DNA of 64,000 nucleotides from Myxococcota bacterium (GCA_023150835.1 JAKLKB010000007.1:1-64000), one strand, 5' to 3'; counted from the first letter of the stretch, positions 36,709 through 48,503 are shown. Notes: generated from the sequence alone by a model not told the origin. Program-made: numbers and translations.

Positions 36709-37791
36709 TTACGGGCGCAAAAACACCATCGCAGGGAAGCCCAAGACAAACAACGCCATACAAAAAAACATCATACCACGAAACCAAACGCCCCATCCTT
36801 CGAGGCTTTGCGTGTCGTATAGACGTTCAAACACCAACAACGCACCGTACAACAAGCCCTGCGCAACGAACCATCCCAAAACGGGCATCATCTCCATCGA
36901 GGCCCCTTGACGGATCGCAGAGCGCCGCACGATCTCCCACGCCCACAACGCACACAAACACGCCCAAGGAACCGATGTCGCAAACAAAGCCGCATCAAGG
37001 CTCCAAGCCTGAAACAACCGCTGCTCTCGAATCATCCGCACACTACGCCACAGCATCCGCCCCCCCAAAACCGCCCACGCCCCCAACAACCCCCACCACG
37101 CAAGGCGTTGTCCGACCTGCAAAGCCCCTGCACGCTCCACCCAAAGCCCCACGAAACCCAACCCCAGCCCCAACCACCAAGCGATCTGGAACGAAGAACG
37201 AAAAGCCCATTCTCCCCGCAGATAGCGCAAGATCACACCACACCACACCACAAACACACCGCCCAATCCCAACAGCCACCCGCCCGAGGCTCCCCAAAGC
37301 TTCCAGACTTCGCGAGGCCCAGCCCACCATGTGACGCCACCCGCGACCATCACCCCCACCCCAAACCACCACGCTCGACGGCGAAAGATCCACACCGAGA
37401 TCGCCACCGCCACCCACAACAACACAGCACTCCCCCTCCATCGCTCGTTCCCCACGACCGCGACCTTCTGGCCCCACGCCAACGGCCACAAACACACACC
37501 CAACCAAGGCAACAACCACAGCGCACGACGCGCATCCCGCCATTGTGACAAGGCATCTTCTGCCGAAACAACAGGCACTGACATCTCAAAAACAGGTGCT
37601 TCTTCCCAAAAAGCCCCCCATGCTTCGGCCACAAGCAACAGCGCCCCCCCCCACAGCGGCAACCATAACAGCCAACTCAAACGCTCCGATGGGGACGGAA
37701 ATCCCACCGCGACGCCCCCGCCCCCCAAAACAACCAACGTCCACAACACCACACTCCACCCCACCGCACGCGGCATCGGGTGCCTTGTCAT
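36709..37791 (-). CDS. Polytopic membrane protein coupled to the large kinase gene
   Basis: 360 aa, Trp/Leu/Val-rich, with about nine to ten hydrophobic segments, e.g. WSVVLWTLVVLGGGGVAVG, LLWVAVAISVWIF and ILGWFVAQGLLYGALLVF-like stretches. No transporter or enzyme family motif is recognised. The start is taken at 37791, where ATG overlaps the kinase stop as ATGA. The track start at 37845 lies inside the kinase gene. The 4-bp overlap indicates translational coupling, so the protein probably works with, or is made in proportion to, the kinase. Confidence 0.75.
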   Translation of the reverse strand: MTRHPMPRAVGWSVVLWTLVVLGGGGVAVGFPSPSERLSWLLWLPLWGGALLLVAEAWGAFWEEAPVFEMSVPVVSAEDALSQWRDARRALWLLPWLGVCLWPLAWGQKVAVVGNERWRGSAVLLWVAVAISVWIFRRRAWWFGVGVMVAGGVTWWAGPREVWKLWGASGGWLLGLGGVFVVWCGVILRYLRGEWAFRSSFQIAWWLGLGLGFVGLWVERAGALQVGQRLAWWGLLGAWAVLGGRMLWRSVRMIREQRLFQAWSLDAALFATSVPWACLCALWAWEIVRRSAIRQGASMEMMPVLGWFVAQGLLYGALLVFERLYDTQSLEGWGVWFRGMMFFCMALFVLGFPAMVFLRP

Positions 37792-40700
37792 CTTGCTTCG
37801 TCCTCCAAAAACCACTGTAATCCTGAAAAACGCAAAGCAGGCCACAAGATCGGTAGCGCTTCAGCCGCTTGTTGCCAGCTTTCTCGCGAACGGATCTCAC
37901 AAGCCCGCAGCGCGTTGTGCAAACCTTTTTGCAAGCCTTTCCATTGATCTTCGAGACGTAAAGCGTACAGGCAGCCCATCCACAGTAGGTAATACACAAG
38001 GCTCGTCCATTCGGCTTCAAGCTGCGGATTGTGTTCTTGCATCAACGAAGGGATCATGTTGATCAAAAGCTCTTGTTCCCCAAGGGCCGACCAATGCGTC
38101 AGCATCTCACGAAGCACGCGCAGACTTTGCTCTAGCGCATCGGGCAACCGAAGTTGGATCGCGTATTCGACAGCCTTGAATTGCCAATAAAAGGCTTCTT
38201 TGGGGGCCGCTCCCTGTGAACAAAGCATCGCCACCACAGGAGCGATCGCGACAAGCTCCCGATATCCGCGAGATTGCAACATGGCTTGCGCAGCACGAAG
38301 CGCAAAAGGCGATTGTTCCTGCACAGACAAGGCTGATCGTGCGATATCCCGCAGTATCGGGAAAGAAAAAGCATAGCGTTCATCGTCTCCCCACGAACGC
38401 AACTGGAAAAAACGCAAGCGCAACAACTGATTGATCAGATCCAAGGTTTCAGTACGTTCCGATGCACACACCGCTTGGATCTCTTCGACAGAGAAAGGCT
38501 CGACCAAAAAGGCACAGCCACGCACAGGAACGATCAATTGCGGTGGCAACATCGCCATCCGACTCTCAAGCAACGGACGAATCGCAAGATCCGACGAAGA
38601 AAGTGTGTCCACCCCGTTGGCATCGGCAACCCGCATGAGTGGCTTCGCAGGGCTGTTTCTCCCCAGAGGATGGGGTTTTGCGTAATGGGAGAGGTCGGAT
38701 GAAGTTTGTTGCGTGTGCGTGTAAGTGTTCGTCGGAGACAGCACAGGAGCGTCGACTTCGGTGGTGGCGGGGTATCGGCGAAGATGGGGCGGTGGAGAAG
38801 AAAGCTTGTGTTGGGCCGAGAACGGGGCGGGGCTTTCTTGCAAGAAAGGTTGTTCGCTGGTATCCGCAAATCCCTCCGCACGAGAGGACTCTGCGTGCGA
38901 TGACGAAGCAAATACCGCACGTTGTGAAAGGTTCGATGAAGCCGATGTTTGCGATGACGAAGCAAATACCGCACGTTGCGAAAGGTTCGATGAAGCCGAT
39001 GTTTGCGATGACGAAGCAAATACCGCACGTTGTGGTGGTGGCGATGGGATCGACGTTTGTGATGGCGCAACAAACACCGAATGTTGTGGAGCGGGTGATG
39101 CGGTAGAGGGCGCAACCAAGGGGTTCTCCGAAGGATAGGGAGAAAGGGCATTCACGCCTGTTTGATCGCCTTCTTCATCCTCTTCCAAGGCGAGTTCCTG
39201 CCCGATGCCTTGTTCTGGCTTGTGTTGAGTGGCTTCCCGCCAAGCGATCTCTGCTCGCAGAGCTTCCAACATCGGCATCTTGGACATCACCATCGTCTGC
39301 TCAGAAGACGCCGCATCGACGGCATGTTGTTGTGTACGCGCCAACAAAGCCTGCCCGACGGGGCTTGCGGGATGGATGCCTCCTCCAGAAACGAGATCCT
39401 GCGACCACACACCGAGTCCACCCGAAGGGACATCACGCTGTGATGTACCCAGTCCACCCGAAGGGACATCACGCTGTGATGTACCCAGTCCACCCGAAGG
39501 GACATCGCGCTGTGATGTACCCAGTCCACCCGAAGGGACATCGCGCTGTGATGTACCCAGTCCACCCGAAGGGAGATCACGACGCTGCGCTGAAAGTCCT
39601 TTTGAAGCGGCATCTTTCGGATCTTCGATCTCCAGATCCAGTTCCAATTCCTCGATCTCTCCGGGCTGAAAGAACAAGGGCGGCAAGCTCATCGAAGGTT
39701 TTTGCTGCACAACCACAGCAGGCGAAGAGGACGGTTCACCCGAAACATCCGAAGACTCAGCCCGAACAGAAAACGAAGAGGACGGTTCACCCGAAACATC
39801 CGAAGACTCGGCCCGCGCAGGAGAAGGGAGCCGATCAGTGCTGTCTGGATCGCGATCGTGGCGGTTTGCCTTCCCGTACAGCCCACGCGAAGAAGACGCA
39901 CTATCGACATCCCCTTCGGAGGACAAGACCTTCGCCCTTTTTGTGGGTGGGGACTCGAAAGTTCGCTCTGTCACACGAGGGAGATTGTGTGGTGTCGAAT
40001 CGCTGTTGAGTTCAGAAAGAAGCTCTGCGTCTTCGGCTTGGGAGATCGCAAACAAACCATCTTGCGTGTGGCTTGCTTGTTCTGTAGCCCACGGATTCGG
40101 CTCCATCGTATGACGAGGCTTTTCGCGACGAGCAGACGCCTGCTTCTCGGATCTCGATGACGGCAGAGCCGCAGGATCGGGTGTATGCGACACCGCAGGC
40201 TCCGATCGCATCCCAGCCATCGGCGACGTATCGGCAGCGAATGGCGATTGAAGATCCAAAAGCGTGGCTTTTTCGGCCAACTTTCGGGCAGAAGAGGTCG
40301 CTACGGCAGAAGAGGTCGCTACGGCAGAAGAGGCCGCTGCGGCAGAAGAGGCCGCTGCGGATGCTTTGGTAAAGAGGGGCGGAGCGTTTTGCGAGAAAGA
40401 ATCGACATGAATGGTGGTGAGTTGTGGCCCTGTGACATCCGACTCAAGGGGGGGCAAGCTGGCGACAAGAGAAGAGGATTCGTCGTCTGTGAGCGTGCGC
40501 ACCAAAAGCTTACGGCGGGCATCGGCATCGGAAGTGGAAGTACGGTTGGAAGAGGGCAAGGAAGAGGGGGCGCGCTCAGAAACAGGAGAGAGTGAACGCT
40601 CAGAAACAGGAGAGGGTGAGACCATCTCTTCTTCAAAGAACAGATCAGACAATTGAAGAACTTGTGTTCCTTCGGAGAGAGGAGGTTGTGTGGTGGGCGC

Positions 40701-42518
40701 GGTTTCTTGTTGGGGTGTGGGTTGATCGGGGCGGGCTGTCCACGAAGGGTTGTCTTGTGTGGCGATCCCTACGGCGTGTTCGGCTTGTTGTAACCACCAT
40801 CCTTGGTGCAAAAACTCCAAAGTACGCAGGGGAACTCCATCACTCAAGCGACGTAGCTCTTGCATCGCTTCGGGGCGCGGCCAATGCCCATGAATCTGGG
40901 CCACCAAGGCTGTTTCTTCTTCTTCGGAGAGCGGAGGCAAGGCGATGCGCAACACGCGATCGTCTTGTGGCAAAACAAACCCCGCTTCGGCTTGGCGGCT
41001 GATCGCTCCAACCACCAACAAAGGCAACGAACCCTCTTCCAAAAAGAAAGACATCATCTTGCGCAGGATCAGCAACGAAGCCGCATCCGCATGGTGAAGA
41101 TCATCCAAGAACCAAGCCTGCGGCCCTTCGGCAAACAGATCCAACAACAACGGATACAGCAGGCCCCAGATCTCTTCGGAAGGTTGGCGCAGAGGGGGCA
41201 TCTCCATCGACGGGATATCGAGATGCTCGCGCATCAAAGGCAGGTAATGCGCCAAGATCTGGATACAAGGATCGTGTTGTAGCGCGGTCGGAAGATGAGG
41301 AAACAAACCGAGTAAAAACTCTGCAAGGCTCTGAAACGGCGCATGATGGGGGCGAAACGCCAAGTGGATCACATGATCTAAAGCGTGATGTGCTTGGCGG
41401 GTCATCTCTTCCAAAAACAGGCTCTTGCCGATGCCTGTAGAACCCGAAACCAACACCAAGCCGCCTTGGTGCTTGCGCGACAGCATCTCCAAACGCGCCT
41501 CGATCTCGGCCCGTTCGGGTTCGCGCCCCACCATATCGGGCAACCAATCCCCCACCATCGGAACGCTCGGAACCACCGACGCCGGCAACGACAACGCCAT
41601 CGCAGGGGCCGCTTTGTCTCCGAAAAAATCTTGGTACATCGGGCGCAACGCTGCCCACAAGGCTTTGGCGTTGACATAACGTTTCGTTGCGTCTTTTTGC
41701 ATACAGCGGTGGATCGCTTCGGCCATCAGCGGCGGAAGATCGGGGCAAAACGACGATATCGGCGGAGGTTCTTCTTCCAAGACGGCCATCGCGATCTCGT
41801 GCAAAGCCCGTCCCTTGACGGGGATCGGACGGCGATCCGCAAAACAGATGTACAAGATCACACCCAACGAATACAGATCGGCCCGCCCATCCAATCGCCC
41901 ACGTTCGACGATCTCGGGTGGGGCATACCCCAATGTCCCCAAGAATCCGGCATGTGTGACCATGCTGATATCGTGTCTGAGTTCACGGGCCAAACCAAAG
42001 TCCGCCAAAAAAGCCCGCTCATAGGTTCCATCCAACAAGATGTTGGCAGGCTTGAGATCTTGGTGAACCACCCGATGCGTGTGGATGTAATCCAGCGCCG
42101 AGATGATCTGCGCCATCAACGGCAACAACAAGCGTACCCGCCCCTCCGTCGTGTGGTTTCGCAACTGCTTTTGATAAAAGCTCCACAGATCCGTCCCTTC
42201 GATGTAGTCCATCACAAAAAAGGGGTAATCTTCGTGTTGACCGTAATCATGCACTGCAATCAAGTTCGGATGGCGCAGCTTGGAAAGTAGCCGAAACTCC
42301 CGCTCGAATCGCACACTCCACTTCTTGTCGTTGTTTTGTGGGCCTTGGTGCAACAGCTTGAGCGCGTAGGTCTGCCCTGCGCTGTTTTCCACTTGAAAGA
42401 CCGTCGCCATCCCTCCCCGACCGATCTCTCTGACGATGTGATAGCCGCCTATCTGCTCAAATGGGGGTTGATTTGCCAAGACTTCGGGCCTTTCCTTCGC
42501 AAAAGCGATCCTCGCCAA
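37788..42518 (-). CDS. Giant Ser/Thr protein kinase fused to an AAA-type ATPase
   Basis: 1576 aa. The kinase domain spans about residues 25-300: G-loop GRGGMA (33-38), Lys54 in YALKLL, catalytic loop [10 protein letters not shown] (Asp154) and DFG at 173-175. The loop is HQD instead of HRD, so it is a non-RD kinase. An AAA/STAND-like ATPase follows (Walker A GSTGIGKS at 359-366; FLDDLHHAD as Walker B), as in AfsR/PknK-type regulators. Then comes about 700 residues of low-complexity linker with several repeat arrays, and a helical C-terminus (about 1340-1576). The TTG start at 42518 is the first in frame; the kinase domain begins about 20 residues later. Likely cytoplasmic signalling. A membrane-protein gene is coupled at the 3' end. 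Confidence 0.88.
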   Translation of the reverse strand: MARIAFAKERPEVLANQPPFEQIGGYHIVREIGRGGMATVFQVENSAGQTYALKLLHQGPQNNDKKWSVRFEREFRLLSKLRHPNLIAVHDYGQHEDYPFFVMDYIEGTDLWSFYQKQLRNHTTEGRVRLLLPLMAQIISALDYIHTHRVVHQDLKPANILLDGTYERAFLADFGLARELRHDISMVTHAGFLGTLGYAPPEIVERGRLDGRADLYSLGVILYICFADRRPIPVKGRALHEIAMAVLEEEPPPISSFCPDLPPLMAEAIHRCMQKDATKRYVNAKALWAALRPMYQDFFGDKAAPAMALSLPASVVPSVPMVGDWLPDMVGREPERAEIEARLEMLSRKHQGGLVLVSGSTGIGKSLFLEEMTRQAHHALDHVIHLAFRPHHAPFQSLAEFLLGLFPHLPTALQHDPCIQILAHYLPLMREHLDIPSMEMPPLRQPSEEIWGLLYPLLLDLFAEGPQAWFLDDLHHADAASLLILRKMMSFFLEEGSLPLLVVGAISRQAEAGFVLPQDDRVLRIALPPLSEEEETALVAQIHGHWPRPEAMQELRRLSDGVPLRTLEFLHQGWWLQQAEHAVGIATQDNPSWTARPDQPTPQQETAPTTQPPLSEGTQVLQLSDLFFEEEMVSPSPVSERSLSPVSERAPSSLPSSNRTSTSDADARRKLLVRTLTDDESSSLVASLPPLESDVTGPQLTTIHVDSFSQNAPPLFTKASAAASSAAAASSAVATSSAVATSSARKLAEKATLLDLQSPFAADTSPMAGMRSEPAVSHTPDPAALPSSRSEKQASARREKPRHTMEPNPWATEQASHTQDGLFAISQAEDAELLSELNSDSTPHNLPRVTERTFESPPTKRAKVLSSEGDVDSASSSRGLYGKANRHDRDPDSTDRLPSPARAESSDVSGEPSSSFSVRAESSDVSGEPSSSPAVVVQQKPSMSLPPLFFQPGEIEELELDLEIEDPKDAASKGLSAQRRDLPSGGLGTSQRDVPSGGLGTSQRDVPSGGLGTSQRDVPSGGLGTSQRDVPSGGLGVWSQDLVSGGGIHPASPVGQALLARTQQHAVDAASSEQTMVMSKMPMLEALRAEIAWREATQHKPEQGIGQELALEEDEEGDQTGVNALSPYPSENPLVAPSTASPAPQHSVFVAPSQTSIPSPPPQRAVFASSSQTSASSNLSQRAVFASSSQTSASSNLSQRAVFASSSHAESSRAEGFADTSEQPFLQESPAPFSAQHKLSSPPPHLRRYPATTEVDAPVLSPTNTYTHTQQTSSDLSHYAKPHPLGRNSPAKPLMRVADANGVDTLSSSDLAIRPLLESRMAMLPPQLIVPVRGCAFLVEPFSVEEIQAVCASERTETLDLINQLLRLRFFQLRSWGDDERYAFSFPILRDIARSALSVQEQSPFALRAAQAMLQSRGYRELVAIAPVVAMLCSQGAAPKEAFYWQFKAVEYAIQLRLPDALEQSLRVLREMLTHWSALGEQELLINMIPSLMQEHNPQLEAEWTSLVYYLLWMGCLYALRLEDQWKGLQKGLHNALRACEIRSRESWQQAAEALPILWPALRFSGLQWFLEDEAR
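38890..39052 (-). repeat. 54-bp in-frame tandem repeats in the kinase linker
   Basis: About three copies of an 18-residue unit ([18 protein letters not shown] type). Confidence 0.85.
39412..39590 (-). repeat. 36-bp in-frame tandem repeats in the kinase linker
   Basis: Four near-perfect units encoding [12 protein letters not shown], with degenerate flanking units. Confidence 0.9.
40281..40362 (-). repeat. 18-bp in-frame tandem repeats in the kinase linker
   Basis: About four units encoding SSAVAT or SSAAAA. Confidence 0.8.
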
Positions 42519-42892
42519 GCCACCTGATTCTGCGTGATACCTCTTCCTTGTTCCTGTCTTTGGGATGCTGTTCTCTGCGCTTCGTCACATACCGCGCATT
42601 TTATGACAAAAGCAAAGAACGGCGCAACATTCATCTCGACATCGTGCCAAATTCCTGCACCACACAAGACCGCGCCCCCCCCCCAACGCATCTCTACGCA
42701 AGGCACACCAAAAGCCTTGCCAAACAAAAAACCTTCGCTATCATGCAATCCTTACTGTTCGCCCGTACAGGCGAAGACACTTCACACAAAGCCCGAAACC
42801 ACAAGGCTTTTCGACAAGATCGAACGCTTGCTTGGCAGACAACGCAACCCACGCTTTCTTTGCAGACAACGCACGCCAAAAGGTACGAAGAC
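42519..42892. other. 374-bp divergent region between kinase gene and uvrA
   Basis: Contains the uvrA promoter candidate at 42717-42744 and a 12-bp direct repeat GCAGACAACGCA (near 42835 and 42862). I see no clear promoter for the kinase side. The track carries the uvrA frame back to 42461, inside the kinase gene; this is not supported. Confidence 0.5.
42717..42744 (+). promoter_or_regulatory. Sigma-70-like promoter for uvrA
   Basis: TTGCCA and TATCAT, each five of six to consensus, separated by 16 bp, about 148 bp upstream of the uvrA ATG. No convincing LexA box overlaps it. Confidence 0.5.
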
Positions 42893-45800
42893 ATGGCCCA
42901 AGACCGCATTGTGATACGCGGCGCACGCGAACACAACCTCAAAAACATTGACGTGGATATCCCACGCGATCAACTGGTCGTGATCACGGGGCTGAGTGGT
43001 AGCGGCAAAAGCTCACTCGCCTTTGACACGATCTACGCGGAAGGACAACGGCGCTACGTCGAGTCGTTGTCTGCTTACGCACGCCAATTCCTTCCGCAGA
43101 TGAACAAGCCCGATGTCGATCTGATCGAAGGGCTGAGTCCAGCGATCTCGATCGAACAAAAGACGACGCACCGAAACCCCCGTTCTACGGTCGGAACCGT
43201 CACGGAGATCTACGATTATCTGCGCCTATTGTACGCACGCATCGGCGTTCCGCATTGCTTTCGGACAGGACTCCCGATCCAAGGCCAAACCACCGAGCAG
43301 ATGGTGGATCGGCTGATCGCGCTCGAAGAAGGTACGCGGATCGTGGTGCTTGCACCTGTTGTGCGCGGTCGCAAGGGCGAATACCGCAAAGAACTCGATC
43401 AATTTCGCCGAGATGGTTTTGTGCGCGTGCGGATCGATGGCAAAACATTCGAGCTATCGGACGAGATCGAGATCGACAAAAACAAAAAGCACGATATCGA
43501 TATCTACATCGACCGCCTCTCGATCCGCGAAGGTGTGCGCAGCCGCCTCGCAGACTCGATCGAAACAGCCCTAAAACTCGGCGAAGGCGTCCTCAAGATC
43601 CTATTTCAAGATGAAAGCGAGTGGCTGTTGAGCCAACACCACGCTTGCATGATGTGCGGGATGTCGTTTCCCGAGATCACCCCACAGATGTTTTCGTTCA
43701 ATTCTCCACAAGGAGCCTGCCCAACCTGCGATGGCATCGGCTTTGAGTCCTACATCGATCCCGACCTTGTGATCCCGAACCCCCGCCTTTCGATCGCCCA
43801 AGGAGCGATCGCGATCTATGGACGCAGCAAAGACTCTCGCATGGGCCAAGTGATCGAAGATATCTGCAAAGCCTACGGCGGCGATATCGAACTTCCCTTC
43901 GAGGAACTTGACGAAGATATCCGCAATCTTTTGCTGCACGGAAGCGGAAACAACAAGCCCAAACGCGGGCGAGGCCGAAGCGCCCCAAGCACCCGATGGT
44001 TCGAGGGGATCATCCCGATGCTTGAGCGTACCCTCCGAGAATCGGACTCCGAAGAGCGCAAAGAAGGCATCGAACCTTATACCCGACAACGGCCCTGTGA
44101 GACCTGCAAAGGAAACCGACTGCGCAAAGAAAGCATGCACATCCTTGTCGGCAAAAAAGATATCGCCGCGATCACCCAACTCGCGATCCGCGAAGCACTC
44201 GACTTTTTCGACCACCTCCAACTCTCCACCCGCGACGAAGAGATCGCCCGCCGCATCCTCAAAGAGATCCGCGAACGCTTGCGTTTTCTCGTCGATGTCG
44301 GCCTTGACTACCTTTCCCTCGCACGCACCGCAGGCACACTCTCGGGCGGCGAAGCCCAGCGCATCCGCCTCGCAACGCAGATCGGTTCTTCTCTGACAGG
44401 CGTGTTGTACGTCCTCGACGAGCCTTCGATCGGCCTCCATCCACGCGACAACAACCGCCTGATCCGCACGCTGACCCATCTACGCGATCTCGGAAATACG
44501 GTGCTGGTCGTCGAACACGACGAAGAGACCATGCGTTACGCCGATCACTTGATCGATATGGGTCCGGGCGCAGGAGTTCATGGTGGTGCGATCATCGCCC
44601 AAGGCCCCGTTGCATCCGTGATCAACGACCCCAACAGCCTTACAGGGCAATACCTTTCGGGAGCCCGCAGTATCGAGATCCCAACCAAACGAAGGAATGG
44701 CTCAGGTCGGATGCTCTCGATACGCGGCGCTTTTCATAACAACCTCAAGCAACTCAACGTCGATCTCCCCCTTGGGATGCTGATCTGCGTCACAGGCGTA
44801 TCGGGATCTGGAAAGTCCAGCCTAATCATCGACACCCTTTATCGCTACACCGCGCTCCATCTTCACGGCTCACGTGGCCGCCTCGGTGAAGTCGAGTCCA
44901 TCGAAGGACTCGAACACATCGACAAAGTCATCAACATCGATCAATCCCCCATCGGTCGTACTCCGCGCTCCAACCCCGCCACCTACGTCGATCTCTTTGG
45001 GCCGATCCGCCAGCTCTTTACGCAGCTTCCCGAGTCCAAGGTGCGCGGCTACGCCGCAGGTCGTTTCTCCTTTAACGTCCCGGGTGGGCGATGCGAATCC
45101 TGCGAAGGGGCGGGCGTGATCCGTATCGAGATGCACTTTCTCCCCGATGTCTTCGTCACTTGCGAAGCCTGCCGAGGACAACGCTTCAACCGCGAAACAC
45201 TCGATGTCAAATACAAAGGCAAGCATATCTCCGAAGTCCTCGACATGAGCGTCGAAGAGGCCCTCGAATTTTTCAACGCACAACCCCCGATACGCCGCCG
45301 CCTTGAAACACTCCATGACGTCGGGCTCGACTACATCAAACTCGGTCAAGCCGCCACCACGCTTTCCGGCGGCGAAGCCCAACGCATCAAACTCTCCAAA
45401 GAACTTTCCCGCCGCTCCACAGGCAATACCCTTTACATCCTCGACGAACCCACTACGGGACTCCACTTTGAGGATATCAAGCGCCTGCTCACCGTCCTCC
45501 ATCGCCTCGTAGACAACGGCAATACCGTGATCGTCATTGAGCATCAACTTGATGTGATCAAGACAGCTGACTGGATCATCGATATCGGACCCGAAGGCGG
45601 CGCACGCGGCGGTGAACTCGTCGCTGCCGGAACCCCCGACACGATCGCACAACACCCCTCCAGTCACACAGGCCGCTTTCTCAAAGACCTTCTCCGTCCC
45701 TCTACCACCACCACCAACGGCACGCACAAACCACCTGACCATGCCTCCTCCACCCCAACAAACATCACCTTGATAAACAACAACGCGGCATCCACCGACA

Positions 45801-46066
45801 AGCTCAACGCTCTTTCCGACAAGATCGCCACATCCACCGACAAGATCGCCACGTCCACCGACAAGATCGCCACGTCCACCGACAAGATCACCACGTCCAC
45901 CGACAAGATCGCCACGTCCACCGACAAGATCACCACGTCCACCGACAAGATCGCCACTTCCACCGAAAAGATCACCGCATCCACCGAGGAAGCCCCCACC
46001 GTTGCAACCCTCCCGACAGAAGCGATGGCTCCAAAACGCGCACCACGAAAAAGAAAGGCGATCTGA
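42893..46066 (+). CDS. uvrA: Excinuclease ABC subunit A with C-terminal repeat extension
   Basis: UvrA is the damage-recognition ATPase of nucleotide excision repair. From the ATG at 42893 (AAAAGG upstream) the protein is 1057 aa. Two ABC modules are visible: Walker [11 protein letters not shown] near residue 35 and [10 protein letters not shown] in the second half; signatures [16 protein letters not shown] and [15 protein letters not shown]. Zinc-binding pairs are CMMCG...CPTCDG and CESCEG...CEACRG. The conserved protein ends around residue 950. About 110 extra residues follow, with eight DKIATST-type heptads and a basic terminus APRKRKAI. This extension is not part of the usual family. The stop overlaps the next start (TGATG). 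Confidence 0.97.
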   Translation: MAQDRIVIRGAREHNLKNIDVDIPRDQLVVITGLSGSGKSSLAFDTIYAEGQRRYVESLSAYARQFLPQMNKPDVDLIEGLSPAISIEQKTTHRNPRSTVGTVTEIYDYLRLLYARIGVPHCFRTGLPIQGQTTEQMVDRLIALEEGTRIVVLAPVVRGRKGEYRKELDQFRRDGFVRVRIDGKTFELSDEIEIDKNKKHDIDIYIDRLSIREGVRSRLADSIETALKLGEGVLKILFQDESEWLLSQHHACMMCGMSFPEITPQMFSFNSPQGACPTCDGIGFESYIDPDLVIPNPRLSIAQGAIAIYGRSKDSRMGQVIEDICKAYGGDIELPFEELDEDIRNLLLHGSGNNKPKRGRGRSAPSTRWFEGIIPMLERTLRESDSEERKEGIEPYTRQRPCETCKGNRLRKESMHILVGKKDIAAITQLAIREALDFFDHLQLSTRDEEIARRILKEIRERLRFLVDVGLDYLSLARTAGTLSGGEAQRIRLATQIGSSLTGVLYVLDEPSIGLHPRDNNRLIRTLTHLRDLGNTVLVVEHDEETMRYADHLIDMGPGAGVHGGAIIAQGPVASVINDPNSLTGQYLSGARSIEIPTKRRNGSGRMLSIRGAFHNNLKQLNVDLPLGMLICVTGVSGSGKSSLIIDTLYRYTALHLHGSRGRLGEVESIEGLEHIDKVINIDQSPIGRTPRSNPATYVDLFGPIRQLFTQLPESKVRGYAAGRFSFNVPGGRCESCEGAGVIRIEMHFLPDVFVTCEACRGQRFNRETLDVKYKGKHISEVLDMSVEEALEFFNAQPPIRRRLETLHDVGLDYIKLGQAATTLSGGEAQRIKLSKELSRRSTGNTLYILDEPTTGLHFEDIKRLLTVLHRLVDNGNTVIVIEHQLDVIKTADWIIDIGPEGGARGGELVAAGTPDTIAQHPSSHTGRFLKDLLRPSTTTTNGTHKPPDHASSTPTNITLINNNAASTDKLNALSDKIATSTDKIATSTDKIATSTDKITTSTDKIATSTDKITTSTDKIATSTEKITASTEEAPTVATLPTEAMAPKRAPRKRKAI
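45818..45985 (+). repeat. 21-bp in-frame tandem repeat at the 3' end of uvrA
   Basis: Eight heptad-coding units ([21 protein letters not shown]). They lie beyond the conserved UvrA domain. Confidence 0.95.
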
Positions 46067-46908
46067 TGGTTTTTGCTTATGTGTTGACGTTGCTTGCAGG
46101 CTTTGGGATCTTCATGGGAAAAGGATTGCAAAAACGGGGAGTTCGAGATCTTCCGCCGATATCTTTGCGTTGGCCTGTGTTGCGGTTGTTTTTGCGCAAT
46201 CCGTTTTGGGGGGGGGGGTTTGCGCTGGAAATGTTCTGCTCGGTGTTGTCGATCGTTGCGATCGGGATGATACCGATATCGATCTACCAGCCCCTGCTTG
46301 CGACCGGCTTGATCGCGCTTGTGGTGTACGATCGCATCGTCTTGCGCGATCCCACCGCACCGCACGAATGGCTCGGACTTGCGTTGCTCGCTTCGGGTGC
46401 GATCTTGATGGCCGCCACGCTCCAAAAAGGCCCCGACCTCTTCCGCGCCACCCGTTTGTTTGTTGCGTTTGGCTTACTCGTTTTCCTGCTTGGATTCCTT
46501 GAATTTTTGTTTCGCCGACGATGGTGGCTTGAGCTTTCAACAGGTATGATGTCAGGCACCTGCTTTTCGCTCTCCACCATCGCGATGCGTGCTGCGCATC
46601 TCAGCGCTCAACAAGGCGCACACAAGGCTTGGATCGTCGCGGGTGCAAGCGTGAGCTTGATGTGGGCCATCTTCGGATTTTTTCTACAAACGCGCGGCCT
46701 CCGTGTCGGACGAGCTGTACCCATCGTCACTTACGACTCGCTTTGCGCGTGTACGGTATCGATCCTCGTTGGATTGTTTGCCTTTGACGAACCCTTCCCC
46801 ACGTCTCCCCTTCCCCTTTTCTTACGAACCGCTGCACTTGCGTTGATCTTCTTGGGCGTCCCGCTTCTCGCAAAGCAACAAGCCCAACTCAACCAAGCCG
46901 CTCTCTAA
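46066..46908 (+). CDS. DMT/NIPA-like multi-pass membrane protein
   Basis: 280 aa with about nine hydrophobic segments. The pattern (VFAYVLTLLAGFGIFMGKG..., IGMIPISIYQPLLATGLIALVV, WLGLALLASGAILMAATL) resembles the drug/metabolite transporter superfamily and NIPA-like magnesium transporters. The cargo cannot be assigned. Its ATG overlaps the uvrA stop by one base, so translation is probably coupled, although a functional link to DNA repair is not implied. Confidence 0.7.
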   Translation: MVFAYVLTLLAGFGIFMGKGLQKRGVRDLPPISLRWPVLRLFLRNPFWGGGFALEMFCSVLSIVAIGMIPISIYQPLLATGLIALVVYDRIVLRDPTAPHEWLGLALLASGAILMAATLQKGPDLFRATRLFVAFGLLVFLLGFLEFLFRRRWWLELSTGMMSGTCFSLSTIAMRAAHLSAQQGAHKAWIVAGASVSLMWAIFGFFLQTRGLRVGRAVPIVTYDSLCACTVSILVGLFAFDEPFPTSPLPLFLRTAALALIFLGVPLLAKQQAQLNQAAL

Positions 46909-46919
46909 TCCCACAAGGA

Positions 46920-48503
46920 TCAGGGGAATCCCCCGCACTTGGCCTTGCAGGACTTCGGGAAAAGACCGGGAATCAAACCATCGCAACACTTCGGCGCTGC
47001 GGGATCTTTGCAATCGGCATCCGAAACACAAGAGCCACTGCCGCCACCACACAACAACGCAGCGGTGGGATCGCTCCCTGCGATGCACATCTTTTGAAGA
47101 CCAAAGAAGTCGCAGCACTTGTCGCCAGAGTTCGGACAATCCGAATCGGTCTTACAACCGCCACCTGTGCTTGCGGGGCATTGGCCTTTGGGAACGCACT
47201 GGGCTTGACCGCCAAACAGCTCACAGCAGTCTTGTGTGTTGGCATCGCAGGCAGGGCTGCACTTGGCCGAAGCACAGGCGCTCGCGGTGCATTGGAGCGT
47301 GGTGGTATTGCAGCAGGTTCCGGGCTGACAGGCTTGGGGACAAGGGCCGCTGCTACCGCCTTTGCATTGACCATCTTTGGGATCGCAAGCTTGACCGGTG
47401 GGACAGGTTTTTCCGGCGCATTTGTTGTCTTCGCAGATGTACGTGACGTTGTTGCAGATCTTGGGAGCTTGGCAGTCTTGGTTTCCGCAACACTCTTGAC
47501 AAGCACCTGTATTGGCGCAGCACTTGGTCCCTGCGGTCGTGCATTTCACTCCCAAGCAAGGGCAAAAACCGAGGATCGGTTTGCAGTACTTGTTGGTGCC
47601 GTCAAAGAAGCAGGTGTAGTTGGCGGTGTCGCTGCATTGGCCTTGTTGCGCACCGCGATTGGCTCCACAGTCCTCCGCACAAAACTTGTTGCCTTTTTCG
47701 TCGGTGACGCAAAGCCCGTCAAGACCGCATTCTTCCTTGCGTGTGCAAGTCTGACAATACGCCACTTTCGGGATGCACTGGCAATTGTTGCTTGGATCGG
47801 GCGTTTGACCTGCTTGGCAATTGGCCGAAGCGCAAGGGCGCGGGCAATTGCCTTGGGCATCAGGCTTTTCTCCGCCCGGGCAGACTTTATCCGCGAGGCA
47901 CTTTCCTGAAGTCCCGTCGCACTTTTCACCAACACCACACTCACAAGGCTTGTCTGCACAAAGGTTTTTGTCACAGCGTTTGATCAACGAGGTGGAGCAA
48001 TTCGCAGTAGCCGAACAAAGAGACGAGGCCGTCCCGCAGTCCGCATCCACCAAACAAGGAACACAGCGACCTGTGGTCACGTCACACTTGAGCGCACCCG
48101 GACAGGGGTTCTTGGCGTCACAAGTCGGCGCGCAACAGCCCGCTGTACAAGTCTCCCCGTTAGCGCAGTCGCTAAAGTTTGCGCAAGGCTTGAGCGTTCC
48201 ACAAACGCCGCTATTTTCGGGGGCTTGCTCGGTTGGTCCGCCATCGTTGGTGGATTTTTCGGTATTTGTCGTGGCTTGGCAATCGCCGCTCACGCACTTC
48301 TTGCCATTCTCGCAGTCCACGTCCGTTGTACAGGTCGCCAACTTCACGCATTTTTGGCTCTTGCAAAAAAAGCCCGTCTTGCAATCATTGTTTTTTTCGC
48401 ATTCGGGCTTGTTTCCGCCATCGCAGGCCCACATCAAGCTCGGAAACAAAAACGCCCCCAACAACAACCAACGCAAAAACATCTGACTTCCATTCACACG
48501 CAT
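46920..48503 (-). CDS. Cys-rich surface lipoprotein 1
   Basis: 527 aa. The start at 48503 follows GGAGGGAG. The signal sequence ends SLMWAC, an unusual lipobox with Trp at -2, like the WD40 lipoprotein. The mature protein holds dozens of cysteines in short modules (CEKNNDCKTGFFCKSQKC, CTTDVDCENGKKC, CSPACDANTQDCC), which resembles the EB/Dickkopf-like Cys-rich repeats common in Myxococcota surface proteins. It is likely a rigid disulfide-rich cell-surface protein, with unknown ligand. It is convergent with the DMT-like gene (11-bp gap). The paralogue lies immediately upstream on the same strand. Confidence 0.82.
   Translation of the reverse strand: MRVNGSQMFLRWLLLGAFLFPSLMWACDGGNKPECEKNNDCKTGFFCKSQKCVKLATCTTDVDCENGKKCVSGDCQATTNTEKSTNDGGPTEQAPENSGVCGTLKPCANFSDCANGETCTAGCCAPTCDAKNPCPGALKCDVTTGRCVPCLVDADCGTASSLCSATANCSTSLIKRCDKNLCADKPCECGVGEKCDGTSGKCLADKVCPGGEKPDAQGNCPRPCASANCQAGQTPDPSNNCQCIPKVAYCQTCTRKEECGLDGLCVTDEKGNKFCAEDCGANRGAQQGQCSDTANYTCFFDGTNKYCKPILGFCPCLGVKCTTAGTKCCANTGACQECCGNQDCQAPKICNNVTYICEDNKCAGKTCPTGQACDPKDGQCKGGSSGPCPQACQPGTCCNTTTLQCTASACASAKCSPACDANTQDCCELFGGQAQCVPKGQCPASTGGGCKTDSDCPNSGDKCCDFFGLQKMCIAGSDPTAALLCGGGSGSCVSDADCKDPAAPKCCDGLIPGLFPKSCKAKCGGFP

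Noticed and set aside
42717-42892. LexA/SOS box in front of uvrA
   Set aside because: CGAACGCTTGCTTG near 42821 resembles half of a CGAACRNRYGTTYG-type box, but the second half does not match well enough.
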